Below are positions 39,147 through 46,464 of a DNA stretch of 64,000 nucleotides, one piece after another. Positions within the stretch are counted from its first letter, which is position 1. Every line of letters begins with the position of its first letter. The translations under genes and the position numbers were made by a program. The DNA comes from Acinetobacter lwoffii (GTDB taxonomy: Bacteria; Pseudomonadota; Gammaproteobacteria; Pseudomonadales; Moraxellaceae), in the NCBI RefSeq assembly GCF_024129735.1, contig NZ_JAMXXK010000005.1, forward strand, positions 1 to 64,000, given 5' to 3'. The notes beneath the pieces were generated by a model. It worked only from the letters and a program-made list of their open reading frames with translations, was not told where the DNA came from and did not search any database.

Positions 39147-39629
39147 ATGAAAGTGTTGTTTTGGCGAAGTCTGGTGGTGCTGTTTGTGATCCTGGGCTTT
39201 ATCGGTGCAATCCTGCCGGGTATGCCAACAACGGTCTTTTTGATTCTGGCCGCCTGGGCCTCATCCAAAGGCTGGCCACAAATGGATGAGTGGTTATTGA
39301 ATCATCCCAAATATGGTCCGACCTTAAGAGATTGGCGTGCCCACGGTACTGTACCGCGTAAGGCCAAATGGCTGGCCAGTATCATGATGCTGATCAGCGG
39401 GATCATCATGCTGTTTACTACTGCACCCTTGGCCGTAAAAGCCTTTACCAATATTACGATGCTGATCGTCGCGATCTGGTTATGGCGACGCCCTGAACCG
39501 AATCAGATCATTATTCAGCAAAATACAGTTGACCCAGAAAAGACAGATCTACCAACAGCGCCATCTGAAGATAATCAGTTAAACCCTATAAAGCCAAATA
39601 AAATAAAGTCTGAGAATAACAAGTCATGA
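39147..39629 (+). CDS. DUF454 (YbaN) family inner-membrane protein
   Basis: The protein is 160 residues. An N-terminal helix is followed by GFIGAILPGMPTTVFLILAAW (the YbaN/DUF454 signature), the basic loop LRDWRAHGTVPRKAKW, and two further helices. The C-terminal 45 residues are polar and charged, probably cytoplasmic. Function unknown. Its stop codon overlaps the start of the ElsL-like gene by four bases (ATGA), so the two are coupled in translation. Confidence 0.85.
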   Translation: MKVLFWRSLVVLFVILGFIGAILPGMPTTVFLILAAWASSKGWPQMDEWLLNHPKYGPTLRDWRAHGTVPRKAKWLASIMMLISGIIMLFTTAPLAVKAFTNITMLIVAIWLWRRPEPNQIIIQQNTVDPEKTDLPTAPSEDNQLNPIKPNKIKSENNKS

Positions 39630-40159
39630 ATACCTTGCATCTGGATCAAGCCGATATCCTGATTGATCTTGCCCAACAAAAACTGTATCTGCCCCGTCTA
39701 AACAAGCAATATCTGATTTCCAGTGGCAAAAATGGCATTGGTGAAACTGAAAATAGTGGCAAGACTCCTCGTGGCTGGCACAAGATTGCTGAAAAGTTTG
39801 GTCAGAATGCTCCCTTAAATAGTGTATTTGTCGCACGTCAGGCGACGGGTGAAATTTATAATCCTCAATTGGCGGCAGAATTCCCGCAGCGGGACTGGAT
39901 CCTGACGCGCATTTTATGGCTGAGTGGCCTTGAAGCGGGTTTTAATCAAGGCGAGGGCTGCGATACCTATCAGCGTTATATCTATATTCATGGCACCCCA
40001 GAAACCGAAAAGATGGGAGAGCCGCTGTCGCACGGCTGTATCCGTATGCGTAATCCGGAGGTCGCTGAATTATTTGACCTGATCAGTGAAGATGCACTGG
40101 TCTATATTTCAGAACAGGCATTAGATCTGGGCAGGCTGAATGTTTCGAAAAGCGAATAA
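39626..40159 (+). CDS. elsL: YkuD-family L,D-carboxypeptidase, ElsL-like
   Basis: The protein is 177 residues. A YkuD catalytic centre is present: His 122 in YIHGTPE and SHGCIRM with His 136 and Cys 138. There is no signal peptide or membrane helix, which is unusual for YkuD transpeptidases and matches the cytoplasmic Acinetobacter enzyme ElsL, which trims the terminal D-Ala of tetrapeptides in murein recycling. The name rests on family, length and missing signal, not on alignment. It overlaps the DUF454 gene by 4 bp. Confidence 0.72.
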   Translation: MNTLHLDQADILIDLAQQKLYLPRLNKQYLISSGKNGIGETENSGKTPRGWHKIAEKFGQNAPLNSVFVARQATGEIYNPQLAAEFPQRDWILTRILWLSGLEAGFNQGEGCDTYQRYIYIHGTPETEKMGEPLSHGCIRMRNPEVAELFDLISEDALVYISEQALDLGRLNVSKSE

Positions 40160-40592
40160 AAGTTAGATTTTAAGATTATGTGAAAATGGTTTTGTTTTTA
40201 TGGACTGAATCTGCTTGGTGGAGACAGCATAAAAGATTGATTAATCTGATCCAGATGGTATTTTTATCGCATGGAATGGGTTAAATGATTATTTGAAGCT
40301 TAGATTTACTGGCATTTTCTGAATAAAAATAAATGACAGTTGAAAGATTACATGAACACAACGTCGAGTATTTTAAAGCTTTGTATAATCCTTAATCAGA
40401 ATTGCAATATGTCGTGTGGTTAGACTGAAACTTCGCAGGGTAAAACACAAAATTTCGCTTCAATTTTCATTTTGAAAATTAAAAAATTTCGGTAGAGACT
40501 TAAAAAATAAACAAAAAGTGTTGTTTTTTTTAACAAACAACCTATTTTTTAATCACTCACACCTAAAAAGTGGAAAACATTCCGAAAAGCGT
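40160..40592. other. AT-rich intergenic region before the tRNA array
   Basis: About 430 bp without a convincing open frame or hairpin. It lies between elsL and the tRNA promoter. A T/A-rich segment at about 40440-40560 precedes the promoter and could act as an UP-like element; nothing else is seen. Confidence 0.5.
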
Positions 40593-40626
40593 TTGACAGG
40601 CTGTGCAGATTCTCTATAATGCACCC
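40593..40626 (+). promoter_or_regulatory. strong sigma-70 promoter of the tRNA array with GC-rich discriminator
   Basis: A consensus -35 TTGACA (40593-40598) and consensus -10 TATAAT (40615-40620) are separated by 16 bp. GCACCC follows the -10, a GC-rich discriminator typical of stringently controlled stable RNA promoters. It lies about 32 bp before the first mature tRNA. Confidence 0.9.
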
Positions 40627-40652
40627 ATCAAACGATGATAGACGTTTAGAAA

Positions 40653-40728
40653 GGGCGCTTAGCTCAGTTGGTAGAGCGTCTGCCTTACAAGCAGAATGTC
40701 GGCGGTTCGATCCCGTCAGCGCCCACCA
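40653..40728 (+). tRNA. tRNA-Val (TAC), copy 1
   Basis: 76 bases with encoded CCA. Acceptor GGGCGCT/AGCGCCC, anticodon loop CTTACAA giving TAC, and T loop TTCGATC. The cloverleaf pairs fully. It is first in an eight-gene array. Confidence 0.98.
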
Positions 40729-40756
40729 AGCTCTTTCATGTTGAGACCTTATAGTT

Positions 40757-40833
40757 GCAGCGGTAGTTCAGTTGGTTAGAATACCGGCCTGTCACGCCGG
40801 GGGTCGCGGGTTCGAGCCCCGTCCGCTGCGCCA
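40757..40833 (+). tRNA. tRNA-Asp (GTC), copy 1
   Basis: 77 bases with encoded CCA. Acceptor GCAGCGG/CCGCTGC, anticodon loop CTGTCAC giving GTC between CCGGC and GCCGG. Confidence 0.98.
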
Positions 40834-40881
40834 CTTTAAGATCTTGATTTTCGTTTGCCACAATAGCGACATTGTATAAAT

Positions 40882-40958
40882 GCAGCGGTAGTTCAGTTGG
40901 TTAGAATATCGGCCTGTCACGCCGAGGGTCGCGGGTTCGAGTCCCGTCCGCTGCGCCA
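40882..40958 (+). tRNA. tRNA-Asp (GTC), copy 2, variant
   Basis: 77 bases with CCA. It differs from the other three Asp copies by a compensatory pair in the anticodon stem (TCGGC/GCCGA) and by a T instead of C in the T loop, so the structure is kept. Confidence 0.98.
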
Positions 40959-40979
40959 TTTATACGATAGACCTTTTGA

Positions 40980-41055
40980 GGGCGCTTAGCTCAGTTGGTA
41001 GAGCGTCTGCCTTACAAGCAGAATGTCGGCGGTTCGATCCCGTCAGCGCCCACCA
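40980..41055 (+). tRNA. tRNA-Val (TAC), copy 2
   Basis: Identical in its 76 bases to Val copy 1. It lies 21 bp after Asp copy 2. Confidence 0.98.
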
Positions 41056-41069
41056 GATTCTTTTGCGAT

Positions 41070-41146
41070 GCAGCGGTAGTTCAGTTGGTTAGAATACCGG
41101 CCTGTCACGCCGGGGGTCGCGGGTTCGAGCCCCGTCCGCTGCGCCA
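41070..41146 (+). tRNA. tRNA-Asp (GTC), copy 3
   Basis: Identical to Asp copy 1. Only 14 bp separate it from Val copy 2. Confidence 0.98.
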
Positions 41147-41215
41147 TTTCAAAAGAAATTAAATTGAGGTCCCTGAGCCTGAATTTAATAAACTAAAGAT
41201 TGACACTCTTTATCA

Positions 41216-41291
41216 GGGCGCTTAGCTCAGTTGGTAGAGCGTCTGCCTTACAAGCAGAATGTCGGCGGTTCGATCCCGTCAGCGCCCACCA
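41216..41291 (+). tRNA. tRNA-Val (TAC), copy 3
   Basis: Identical to Val copy 1. A 69-bp spacer precedes it, with TTGACA just upstream (41200-41205) but no clear -10. Confidence 0.98.
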
Positions 41292-41303
41292 GATTCTTAC
41301 GAT

Positions 41304-41380
41304 GCAGCGGTAGTTCAGTTGGTTAGAATACCGGCCTGTCACGCCGGGGGTCGCGGGTTCGAGCCCCGTCCGCTGCGCCA
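41304..41380 (+). tRNA. tRNA-Asp (GTC), copy 4
   Basis: Identical to Asp copy 1, 12 bp after Val copy 3 (spacer nearly the same as that before copy 3). Confidence 0.98.
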
Positions 41381-41485
41381 TCCTAAGATGAGAAGCTTGG
41401 ATTTCTGAGATCTGAGTTTTCAAGATACCAAGACTACATTCCTTGTTGGTCTTGCGTCATTTAAAACAACACTGTTGTTTTCTCA

Positions 41486-41561
41486 GGGCGCTTAGCTCAG
41501 TTGGTAGAGCGTCTGCCTTACAAGCAGAATGTCGGCGGTTCGATCCCGTCAGCGCCCACCA
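41486..41561 (+). tRNA. tRNA-Val (TAC), copy 4
   Basis: Identical to Val copy 1. It is last of the array, after a 105-bp spacer; no clear terminator follows before the DUF2750 gene. Confidence 0.98.
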
Positions 41562-41633
41562 TATCTTCTTGCTTCAACTCTATTTATTCCTTAGAATCTA
41601 ATTTTATTATAATAATATTAAGATTTCACGACC

Positions 41634-42095
41634 ATGAGAAATCCCTATAAGCGCAAAGCCGCGACCAAATCCCAAAAAACTGCTTTCGATCCTCAACAGC
41701 TTTATAAGCAATATATTGAAGCCATTGTTTCCAATGCTGGCATTTTTGCACTCTACCAAGATGGCTGGGCCTTATGTGCCACACCGACTGGACAGCGCGC
41801 ATTTGCCTGCTGGCAAAGTAAAGGTCTGGCTCGACTGCTGATTAAAGACAATTGGGCAAATTACGAGATTCAGGAAATTAGCCTCAAGGATTTTGTAGAG
41901 AAAGTCATTCCCTTTTTACGTCAGGAAAGTACCATTGTTTCGCTTGATCTGACCCCAGAAGGGCAGAATATTCTGGTAGCACCCGAAAAATTATTACTCG
42001 ATATCAAAAATTATCTGTATCAGATTTATGTGCAAAAGCCGGAACTGTTTAAAAATCCGGATATGCCTTTGCCTAGGCAGATCCGGTTAAATTAA
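41634..42095 (+). CDS. DUF2750 family protein
   Basis: The protein is 153 residues: a basic N-terminus of about 20 residues, then the DUF2750 body (YKQYIEAIVSNAGIFALYQDGWALC, FACWQSKGLARLLI, and the segment ending KDFVEKVIPFLRQE). Cytoplasmic with no known function. It begins 72 bp after the last tRNA and could be reached by read-through from the tRNA promoter. It is convergent with the ydcF-like gene. Confidence 0.82.
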   Translation: MRNPYKRKAATKSQKTAFDPQQLYKQYIEAIVSNAGIFALYQDGWALCATPTGQRAFACWQSKGLARLLIKDNWANYEIQEISLKDFVEKVIPFLRQESTIVSLDLTPEGQNILVAPEKLLLDIKNYLYQIYVQKPELFKNPDMPLPRQIRLN

Positions 42096-42118
42096 TTATC
42101 TTGTTTTAAACAGTGTGT

Positions 42119-42913
42119 TTATTGGAACAACGAATATTCATTCAGTAGCCAGCCACTAATCAAAGCAAAGTATTCGCGTAACCACGAATTATAGCGAACA
42201 TTCTGAGGTGTGCTGGCACTCAGGCTGATCACTTGCTGATAGCCCTGATGTCTGGCAATGGCACGGGCACGAGGGCTATGAAAATCGCTGGTGACAATCG
42301 CGATGGGCTTATTTCGATCAATATGCTGCTGTTTTAAGATTGCCTGAGAATATTGCAGGTTCTGTTGAGTACTTCTGCTTTGATCTTCTAAGCTAATGGG
42401 GTTATTGAGCTGCGGATAGTTCGTGTGGATATAACTTTGCATGACTTCAGCTTCGCTCTGTCTTTCCCAGAAATTTCGTCCACCGGTCATAATGATTAAA
42501 GTATTCGGATATCGTTCTGCATATTTTGCTGCGGTATCCAGACGATTTTTTAAGATGGGTGAGGGCTGGCCCTGATTAATACCACTACCTAATACTAAAA
42601 TCGCTGCAGCAGGTCGTGCCGGAATATTTGGGTTGATTGATATCTGGATATAAGCGAAGAAAGCCGCGACACTGATGATCCAGAATAAAAATCCGCCCCA
42701 GAGACTGTTCCAGAACAAGGTTCTGAATCGGGAATTCTGTTTCCAGCGCTGAATAGATGAAAAAAACAAGGTATACAGGATGAGTGCCACCCCAATGAAG
42801 ATCGACAGAGCAATAGCAAAATGCCTCTGACCTTGGCTCAGTAACCAGATGCTATTGATACATAGGATCAAGCCAAAGATCAGGCTGAGACTTCGTTTAA
42901 GTTGATTGAGCAT
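42119..42913 (-). CDS. YdcF family (DUF218) membrane protein
   Basis: The protein is 264 residues. Three N-terminal hydrophobic segments (about 10-30, 32-52, 68-92) anchor it in the inner membrane. The DUF218 domain follows with ILVLGSGINQG, LIIMTGG, SEAEVM and TSDFHSPRA. The family includes SanA and ElyC, which affect envelope or peptidoglycan lipid-carrier metabolism; this member's substrate is unknown. It may be co-transcribed with nothing, since a bidirectional terminator lies just upstream. Confidence 0.85.
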   Translation of the reverse strand: MLNQLKRSLSLIFGLILCINSIWLLSQGQRHFAIALSIFIGVALILYTLFFSSIQRWKQNSRFRTLFWNSLWGGFLFWIISVAAFFAYIQISINPNIPARPAAAILVLGSGINQGQPSPILKNRLDTAAKYAERYPNTLIIMTGGRNFWERQSEAEVMQSYIHTNYPQLNNPISLEDQSRSTQQNLQYSQAILKQQHIDRNKPIAIVTSDFHSPRARAIARHQGYQQVISLSASTPQNVRYNSWLREYFALISGWLLNEYSLFQ

Positions 42914-42973
42914 CCAGGGTTCCTTTTTTCTTATTCATATTCATATTCTTATTATTGCTTTTGTATCTTCAAT

Positions 42974-43001
42974 AAAAACCGGGCCATTGAGCCCGGTTTT
43001 T
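42974..43001. terminator. Terminator downstream of the PepSY flavoprotein gene
   Basis: AAAAACCGGGC, a 6-base loop, then GCCCGGTTTTT. It lies 17 bp after the stop at 43018 on the minus strand, and has tracts for both directions. Confidence 0.9.
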
Positions 43002-43017
43002 AGCATATCAGGTTATC

Positions 43018-45648
43018 TTAATATACATCACGACGATAACGGCCATCCAGACGTAATTGATCTAGCATTGTTTCACCGAGTATATCAGTCAAGGCCTGAT
43101 CCACATCGCTGGCCATACCATTAATGCTACCGCAGACATAAATCACTGCACCTTGAGCAATCCAGGCTTTTAGCTCTTCAGCCTGTTTGCGCAGTTTATG
43201 GTGTACATAGACTTTTTCCTGCTGGTCGCGCGAGAATGCAAGATCGAGACGTTTCAGGGTTCCCATTTGCAGCCAGGCCTGAATGGTTTCTTCAAAGAAG
43301 AAGTCGTGTTCACGCTGACGTTCACCGAAAATCAGCCAGTTCTGGCTATAGTCCTGACGGTTACGCGCACTGAGCAGACTTAATAGTCCCGCAATACCGG
43401 TACCATTACCAATACAGATAATCGGGCGGTTGTCATCAATCAGGTGGAAAGAGTCATTGCTGCGAATACGTAGGGCAATTGGCGCATTCAGCGCCGCATG
43501 CTGGGTCAGCCAGCCTGAACCCAGACCGAGATTACCACTAGCATCGGTTTGCTGACGTACCACCAAGCGTAAAACTTGCTGGCTTGGAATACTGGCAATC
43601 GAGTATTCACGTGTTGCCAAAGCCGGTAATTGCGTGAGGAGCTGATCCAGAGAATCAAAAGGTTCAGCCTGAGTCAGATCACGATCCCAGAGTGCCTGTT
43701 CAATATTCTGTTGCATAGAAGGTACTTGTGTACCCGCTGTAATCTGGTGCTTTTGCATAAATGCATGAATACGTTCTGGGCTATTCCCTGGTTGAACCTC
43801 GGCAATATCACCTGCTTGCCAGACGGCTTCATGCTCAGGGGTCAGTTCGATATTGAAGGCAGGCGCACCCAGACTACCCGGATTGAGGACTTCACGTTTA
43901 CTCAAACTCCAGTGATCAAAGGTCTTATCGATACTCATCGCTTGTAACTCAAGTCGAGTGACTTGTGCGAGTGCATTATTCCATTGCTGGATATGCTTGT
44001 TATTGGCATTGTCGACTTCAATCGTATTGAATAGCTGCTGGGCACCATTCTGTTTTAACCACTGATCGATACGGTGGCCAAAACTGCAATAACTGTCTGG
44101 ATATTCCTGAGAACCTAAAGCCAATACCGCATAACTTAAATGGCTGAGATCAGCTTGAGCAGACAGGATTTTTTTCTCAAAAGAAGAAGCCAGATCTGGT
44201 GCTTCGCCCGTGCCATAGGTACTGGCAACAAATAATACCTGTTCGGTTTGCAGTAAATCGGCAAGCGTCAGTTGTTGTACCGGCTTCACTGTTACCGGTT
44301 GACGTGCTTCCTGCAGGGCAGTTGCTGTACGCCAAGCCAGTTGCTCAGAAACCCCTGTTTGTGAGGCATAGGCGATGAGCCACGGTTTTGCATTTTCATC
44401 CAGGTTTACTGCAGTCGCACCCTGACGTGCTGCCAGTGTTAAGCGTTTCTGTTTGCGACGTTTCAGATAAAGCATCCAGCCGGTCACGAAGAACAACGGC
44501 ATCAACAAGGCTGCGACCATGGCAAAGAACTGGTAGATCGGGCCGAAGAAGCTGCCACGATGCACCGGTAACATGCTGCTCATGATCTTTTCATTGAGCT
44601 TTTTATCTTCATACAGCTCAACTTTGGTAAATTCAGCTGTCTGGTAATTATAAGTGGCACTGTTTCGTGCACGTTCATGCTGAACGATTGGATCGACAAA
44701 GCTCAGTTGCATTTCACCATCCGGTTTTTTCGGAAGGTTAAACGTTACAGTAGAATACTTATCTGAAAATTCAGTGTTAAAGCCAATCCAGCTCTGGTCC
44801 AATGCACGGACAGTAGCTTCAGGGCTGAGACCTTCGCGGCCTTCACGACCAGCACCGAGTTCGCCACCCTGACGGCCTTCACCTCGTGCTTCACCTTCAG
44901 CACGTGGGCCACGTTCGCCGCCTGGACGTCCTTCACCACGGTTATTGCCGGCATTGGCCTGCATTTCCGGTTGCGGGCGTTCCACACCCAGCACTTTAAA
45001 CATGCCATTGCGCCACCAGTCATAAGACCAGTACAGACCGGTACAGGCCAGAATCAAGTAGAAAATTACCACCCAGGTTCCCACAACAGCATGCAGATCC
45101 CAGATAAAATTACGGCCTTTCAGTTGAGGTTTTACAAAAAACCATTGCTTGATCGAATGACGTTTCGGCCAGCGCAGGTACAGACCTGACAAGACAAAAA
45201 AGATCAGCATCAGGGTACAGGCACCGGTAATCTGCTTACCCACCGGACCCACCGTCAAATTACGATGCAGTTGCTGAACAAACTGGAAAAATTCCCGACC
45301 CTTAATCTCTGGCAAGACTTCCGCAGTATAGGGGTTGATCATGATGTTCTGACCACGCCGTGCGCCTTCTTTGGCAACATTCACAGTACTCGAAGCACTC
45401 GGATCTTGTGCCACGGTAATACTGTTGATCTTCATGTCAGGCGCAGTACGGTTAAAGTGCTGATACAGCTCGGCAGGCGTGAGTTTGTCACGTTGCTGGA
45501 CCTGAACCGTATAACTGTCGCTATTCATCCATTTTAATATTTGTTGTTCATAGGAATAGATTGCGCCAGTGACCCCCATTATCGAGAGGATTAAACCTGC
45601 TGTAATCCCCAGAAACCAGTGGATTTGGAAAAATGTCTTTTTAAACAT
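43018..45648 (-). CDS. PepSY-domain membrane protein fused to a flavodoxin/FAD reductase (PiuB-CysJ type)
   Basis: The protein is 876 residues from ATG 45648 (MFKKTFFQIHWFLG); the frame continues 34 codons upstream but those overlap the regulatory region. PepSY-associated helices with conserved His are at about residues 8-30, 150-175, 190-215 and 365-390. A Gly/Arg/Glu-rich low-complexity linker spans about 230-277. Then come flavodoxin (AYASQTG near 420) and FAD/NADPH reductase domains (REYSIASIPS, GNGTGIAGLLSLL, ending LRLDGRYRRDVY). Such proteins are iron-regulated inner-membrane ferric or siderophore reductases that move electrons from NADPH. A Fur-like box lies 79 bp upstream. Confidence 0.88.
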   Translation of the reverse strand: MFKKTFFQIHWFLGITAGLILSIMGVTGAIYSYEQQILKWMNSDSYTVQVQQRDKLTPAELYQHFNRTAPDMKINSITVAQDPSASSTVNVAKEGARRGQNIMINPYTAEVLPEIKGREFFQFVQQLHRNLTVGPVGKQITGACTLMLIFFVLSGLYLRWPKRHSIKQWFFVKPQLKGRNFIWDLHAVVGTWVVIFYLILACTGLYWSYDWWRNGMFKVLGVERPQPEMQANAGNNRGEGRPGGERGPRAEGEARGEGRQGGELGAGREGREGLSPEATVRALDQSWIGFNTEFSDKYSTVTFNLPKKPDGEMQLSFVDPIVQHERARNSATYNYQTAEFTKVELYEDKKLNEKIMSSMLPVHRGSFFGPIYQFFAMVAALLMPLFFVTGWMLYLKRRKQKRLTLAARQGATAVNLDENAKPWLIAYASQTGVSEQLAWRTATALQEARQPVTVKPVQQLTLADLLQTEQVLFVASTYGTGEAPDLASSFEKKILSAQADLSHLSYAVLALGSQEYPDSYCSFGHRIDQWLKQNGAQQLFNTIEVDNANNKHIQQWNNALAQVTRLELQAMSIDKTFDHWSLSKREVLNPGSLGAPAFNIELTPEHEAVWQAGDIAEVQPGNSPERIHAFMQKHQITAGTQVPSMQQNIEQALWDRDLTQAEPFDSLDQLLTQLPALATREYSIASIPSQQVLRLVVRQQTDASGNLGLGSGWLTQHAALNAPIALRIRSNDSFHLIDDNRPIICIGNGTGIAGLLSLLSARNRQDYSQNWLIFGERQREHDFFFEETIQAWLQMGTLKRLDLAFSRDQQEKVYVHHKLRKQAEELKAWIAQGAVIYVCGSINGMASDVDQALTDILGETMLDQLRLDGRYRRDVY

Positions 45649-45726
45649 GGTCGTCAGATTAAGGGTGAGATCTATAGAAGTGGCAAAATTATAACTGAAG
45701 TTTGAGCCTGAATTATAGGTGTTGAG

Positions 45727-45748
45727 GATAATATTTATTCTCATTATC
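45727..45748 (-). promoter_or_regulatory. Fur-box-like operator upstream of the PepSY flavoprotein gene
   Basis: Read on the minus strand the sequence is GATAATGAGAATAAATATTATC: two direct GATAAT-type hexamers and an inverted ATTATC. This fits the Fur 19-bp consensus with few mismatches. The position, 79 bp before the start codon, suits iron repression. Confidence 0.75.
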
Positions 45749-45768
45749 ATTTATTGTTTTGAGATTAA

Positions 45769-45800
45769 AAAAAACCTCCATGCCGGGGCAGGAGGTTTTT
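45769..45800 (-). terminator. Terminator downstream of the YcxB-like gene
   Basis: ACCTCC-a-TGCC and GGCA-GGAGGT form a GC-rich stem with A and T tracts on both sides, 19 bp after the stop at 45819. Confidence 0.85.
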
Positions 45801-45818
45801 CACTGAAGAAAGAACAGT

Positions 45819-46379
45819 TTAGATTTGTTTTGCTGCGCCGACTTCTGCTTCCAGATGCTTGCGAATCGTGGCGAAAGAGAAGTTTTTGCTGTCCAGACGT
45901 TTCGGCAGGATATACGCACCTTGCTGGCCTTTTACCTTGAAATTGACCAACATAAATTCTGGTGTGTTGTACCATTCATAGATGTCTTTCCAGCTAATCG
46001 CGCCAACACCTTCTTGCATGCCCATTTTCTGACGCATCACGATGCCATGTGGTTGTACGCCCAGGCGAACACCTTTGATTTCCTGTACCGGAAATTCATT
46101 CATCTTGCGTTTAACATACCATTCCAGACCAAAGGTACGGATCAGGTAATACAACACCACACAGACAATGGCCACCCAGCAGAACACGGTAGAATAGTTC
46201 TTCAGGAGCAGAATGCCCAGAATAGAAAGTGCAACAACAGCACCCATGATCAGCCATGCTTTCATACCAATTTTATTGGTACTACGCCAGATCACCAGCT
46301 GAGCATGACGCTGCTCGGCTTCTGAAATTTCATAGTTCACAGGCTGGAGGGTATAAGCGTATAAATTTTTCGCGGTCAT
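45819..46379 (-). CDS. YcxB-like membrane protein
   Basis: The protein is 186 residues with two adjacent membrane helices (about 42-59 and 65-84) after a polar N-terminal part. The C-terminal region, with GVRLGVQPHGIVMRQKMG, ISWKDIYEWYNTPEFMLV and YILPKRLDS, is a PH-like YcxB domain. Function unknown. It is monocistronic with its own terminator, about 85 bp from the FUSC gene end. Confidence 0.78.
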   Translation of the reverse strand: MTAKNLYAYTLQPVNYEISEAEQRHAQLVIWRSTNKIGMKAWLIMGAVVALSILGILLLKNYSTVFCWVAIVCVVLYYLIRTFGLEWYVKRKMNEFPVQEIKGVRLGVQPHGIVMRQKMGMQEGVGAISWKDIYEWYNTPEFMLVNFKVKGQQGAYILPKRLDSKNFSFATIRKHLEAEVGAAKQI

Positions 46380-46464
46380 AGTGAAATTAGCAGATTTTAA
46401 ACTGTAAAAAGTTTAGCACTAATTGTACCAATTCAGTGAGTATATTGTTCCAAAATCAGCCAAA

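Noticed and set aside
41193-41423. 76-residue minus-strand open frame across the tRNA array
   Set aside because: It is the complement of tRNA-Val and tRNA-Asp sequence; proteins of this kind in databases come from tRNA genes.
40653-41561. Regularly spaced repeats resembling a CRISPR array
   Set aside because: The repeats are 76-77 bases, fold as cloverleafs with CCA ends, and no cas genes are present.
45825-46325. 166-residue frame opposite the YcxB-like gene
   Set aside because: Its His/Phe-rich composition is typical of an antisense shadow; the sense frame has a coherent domain and terminator.
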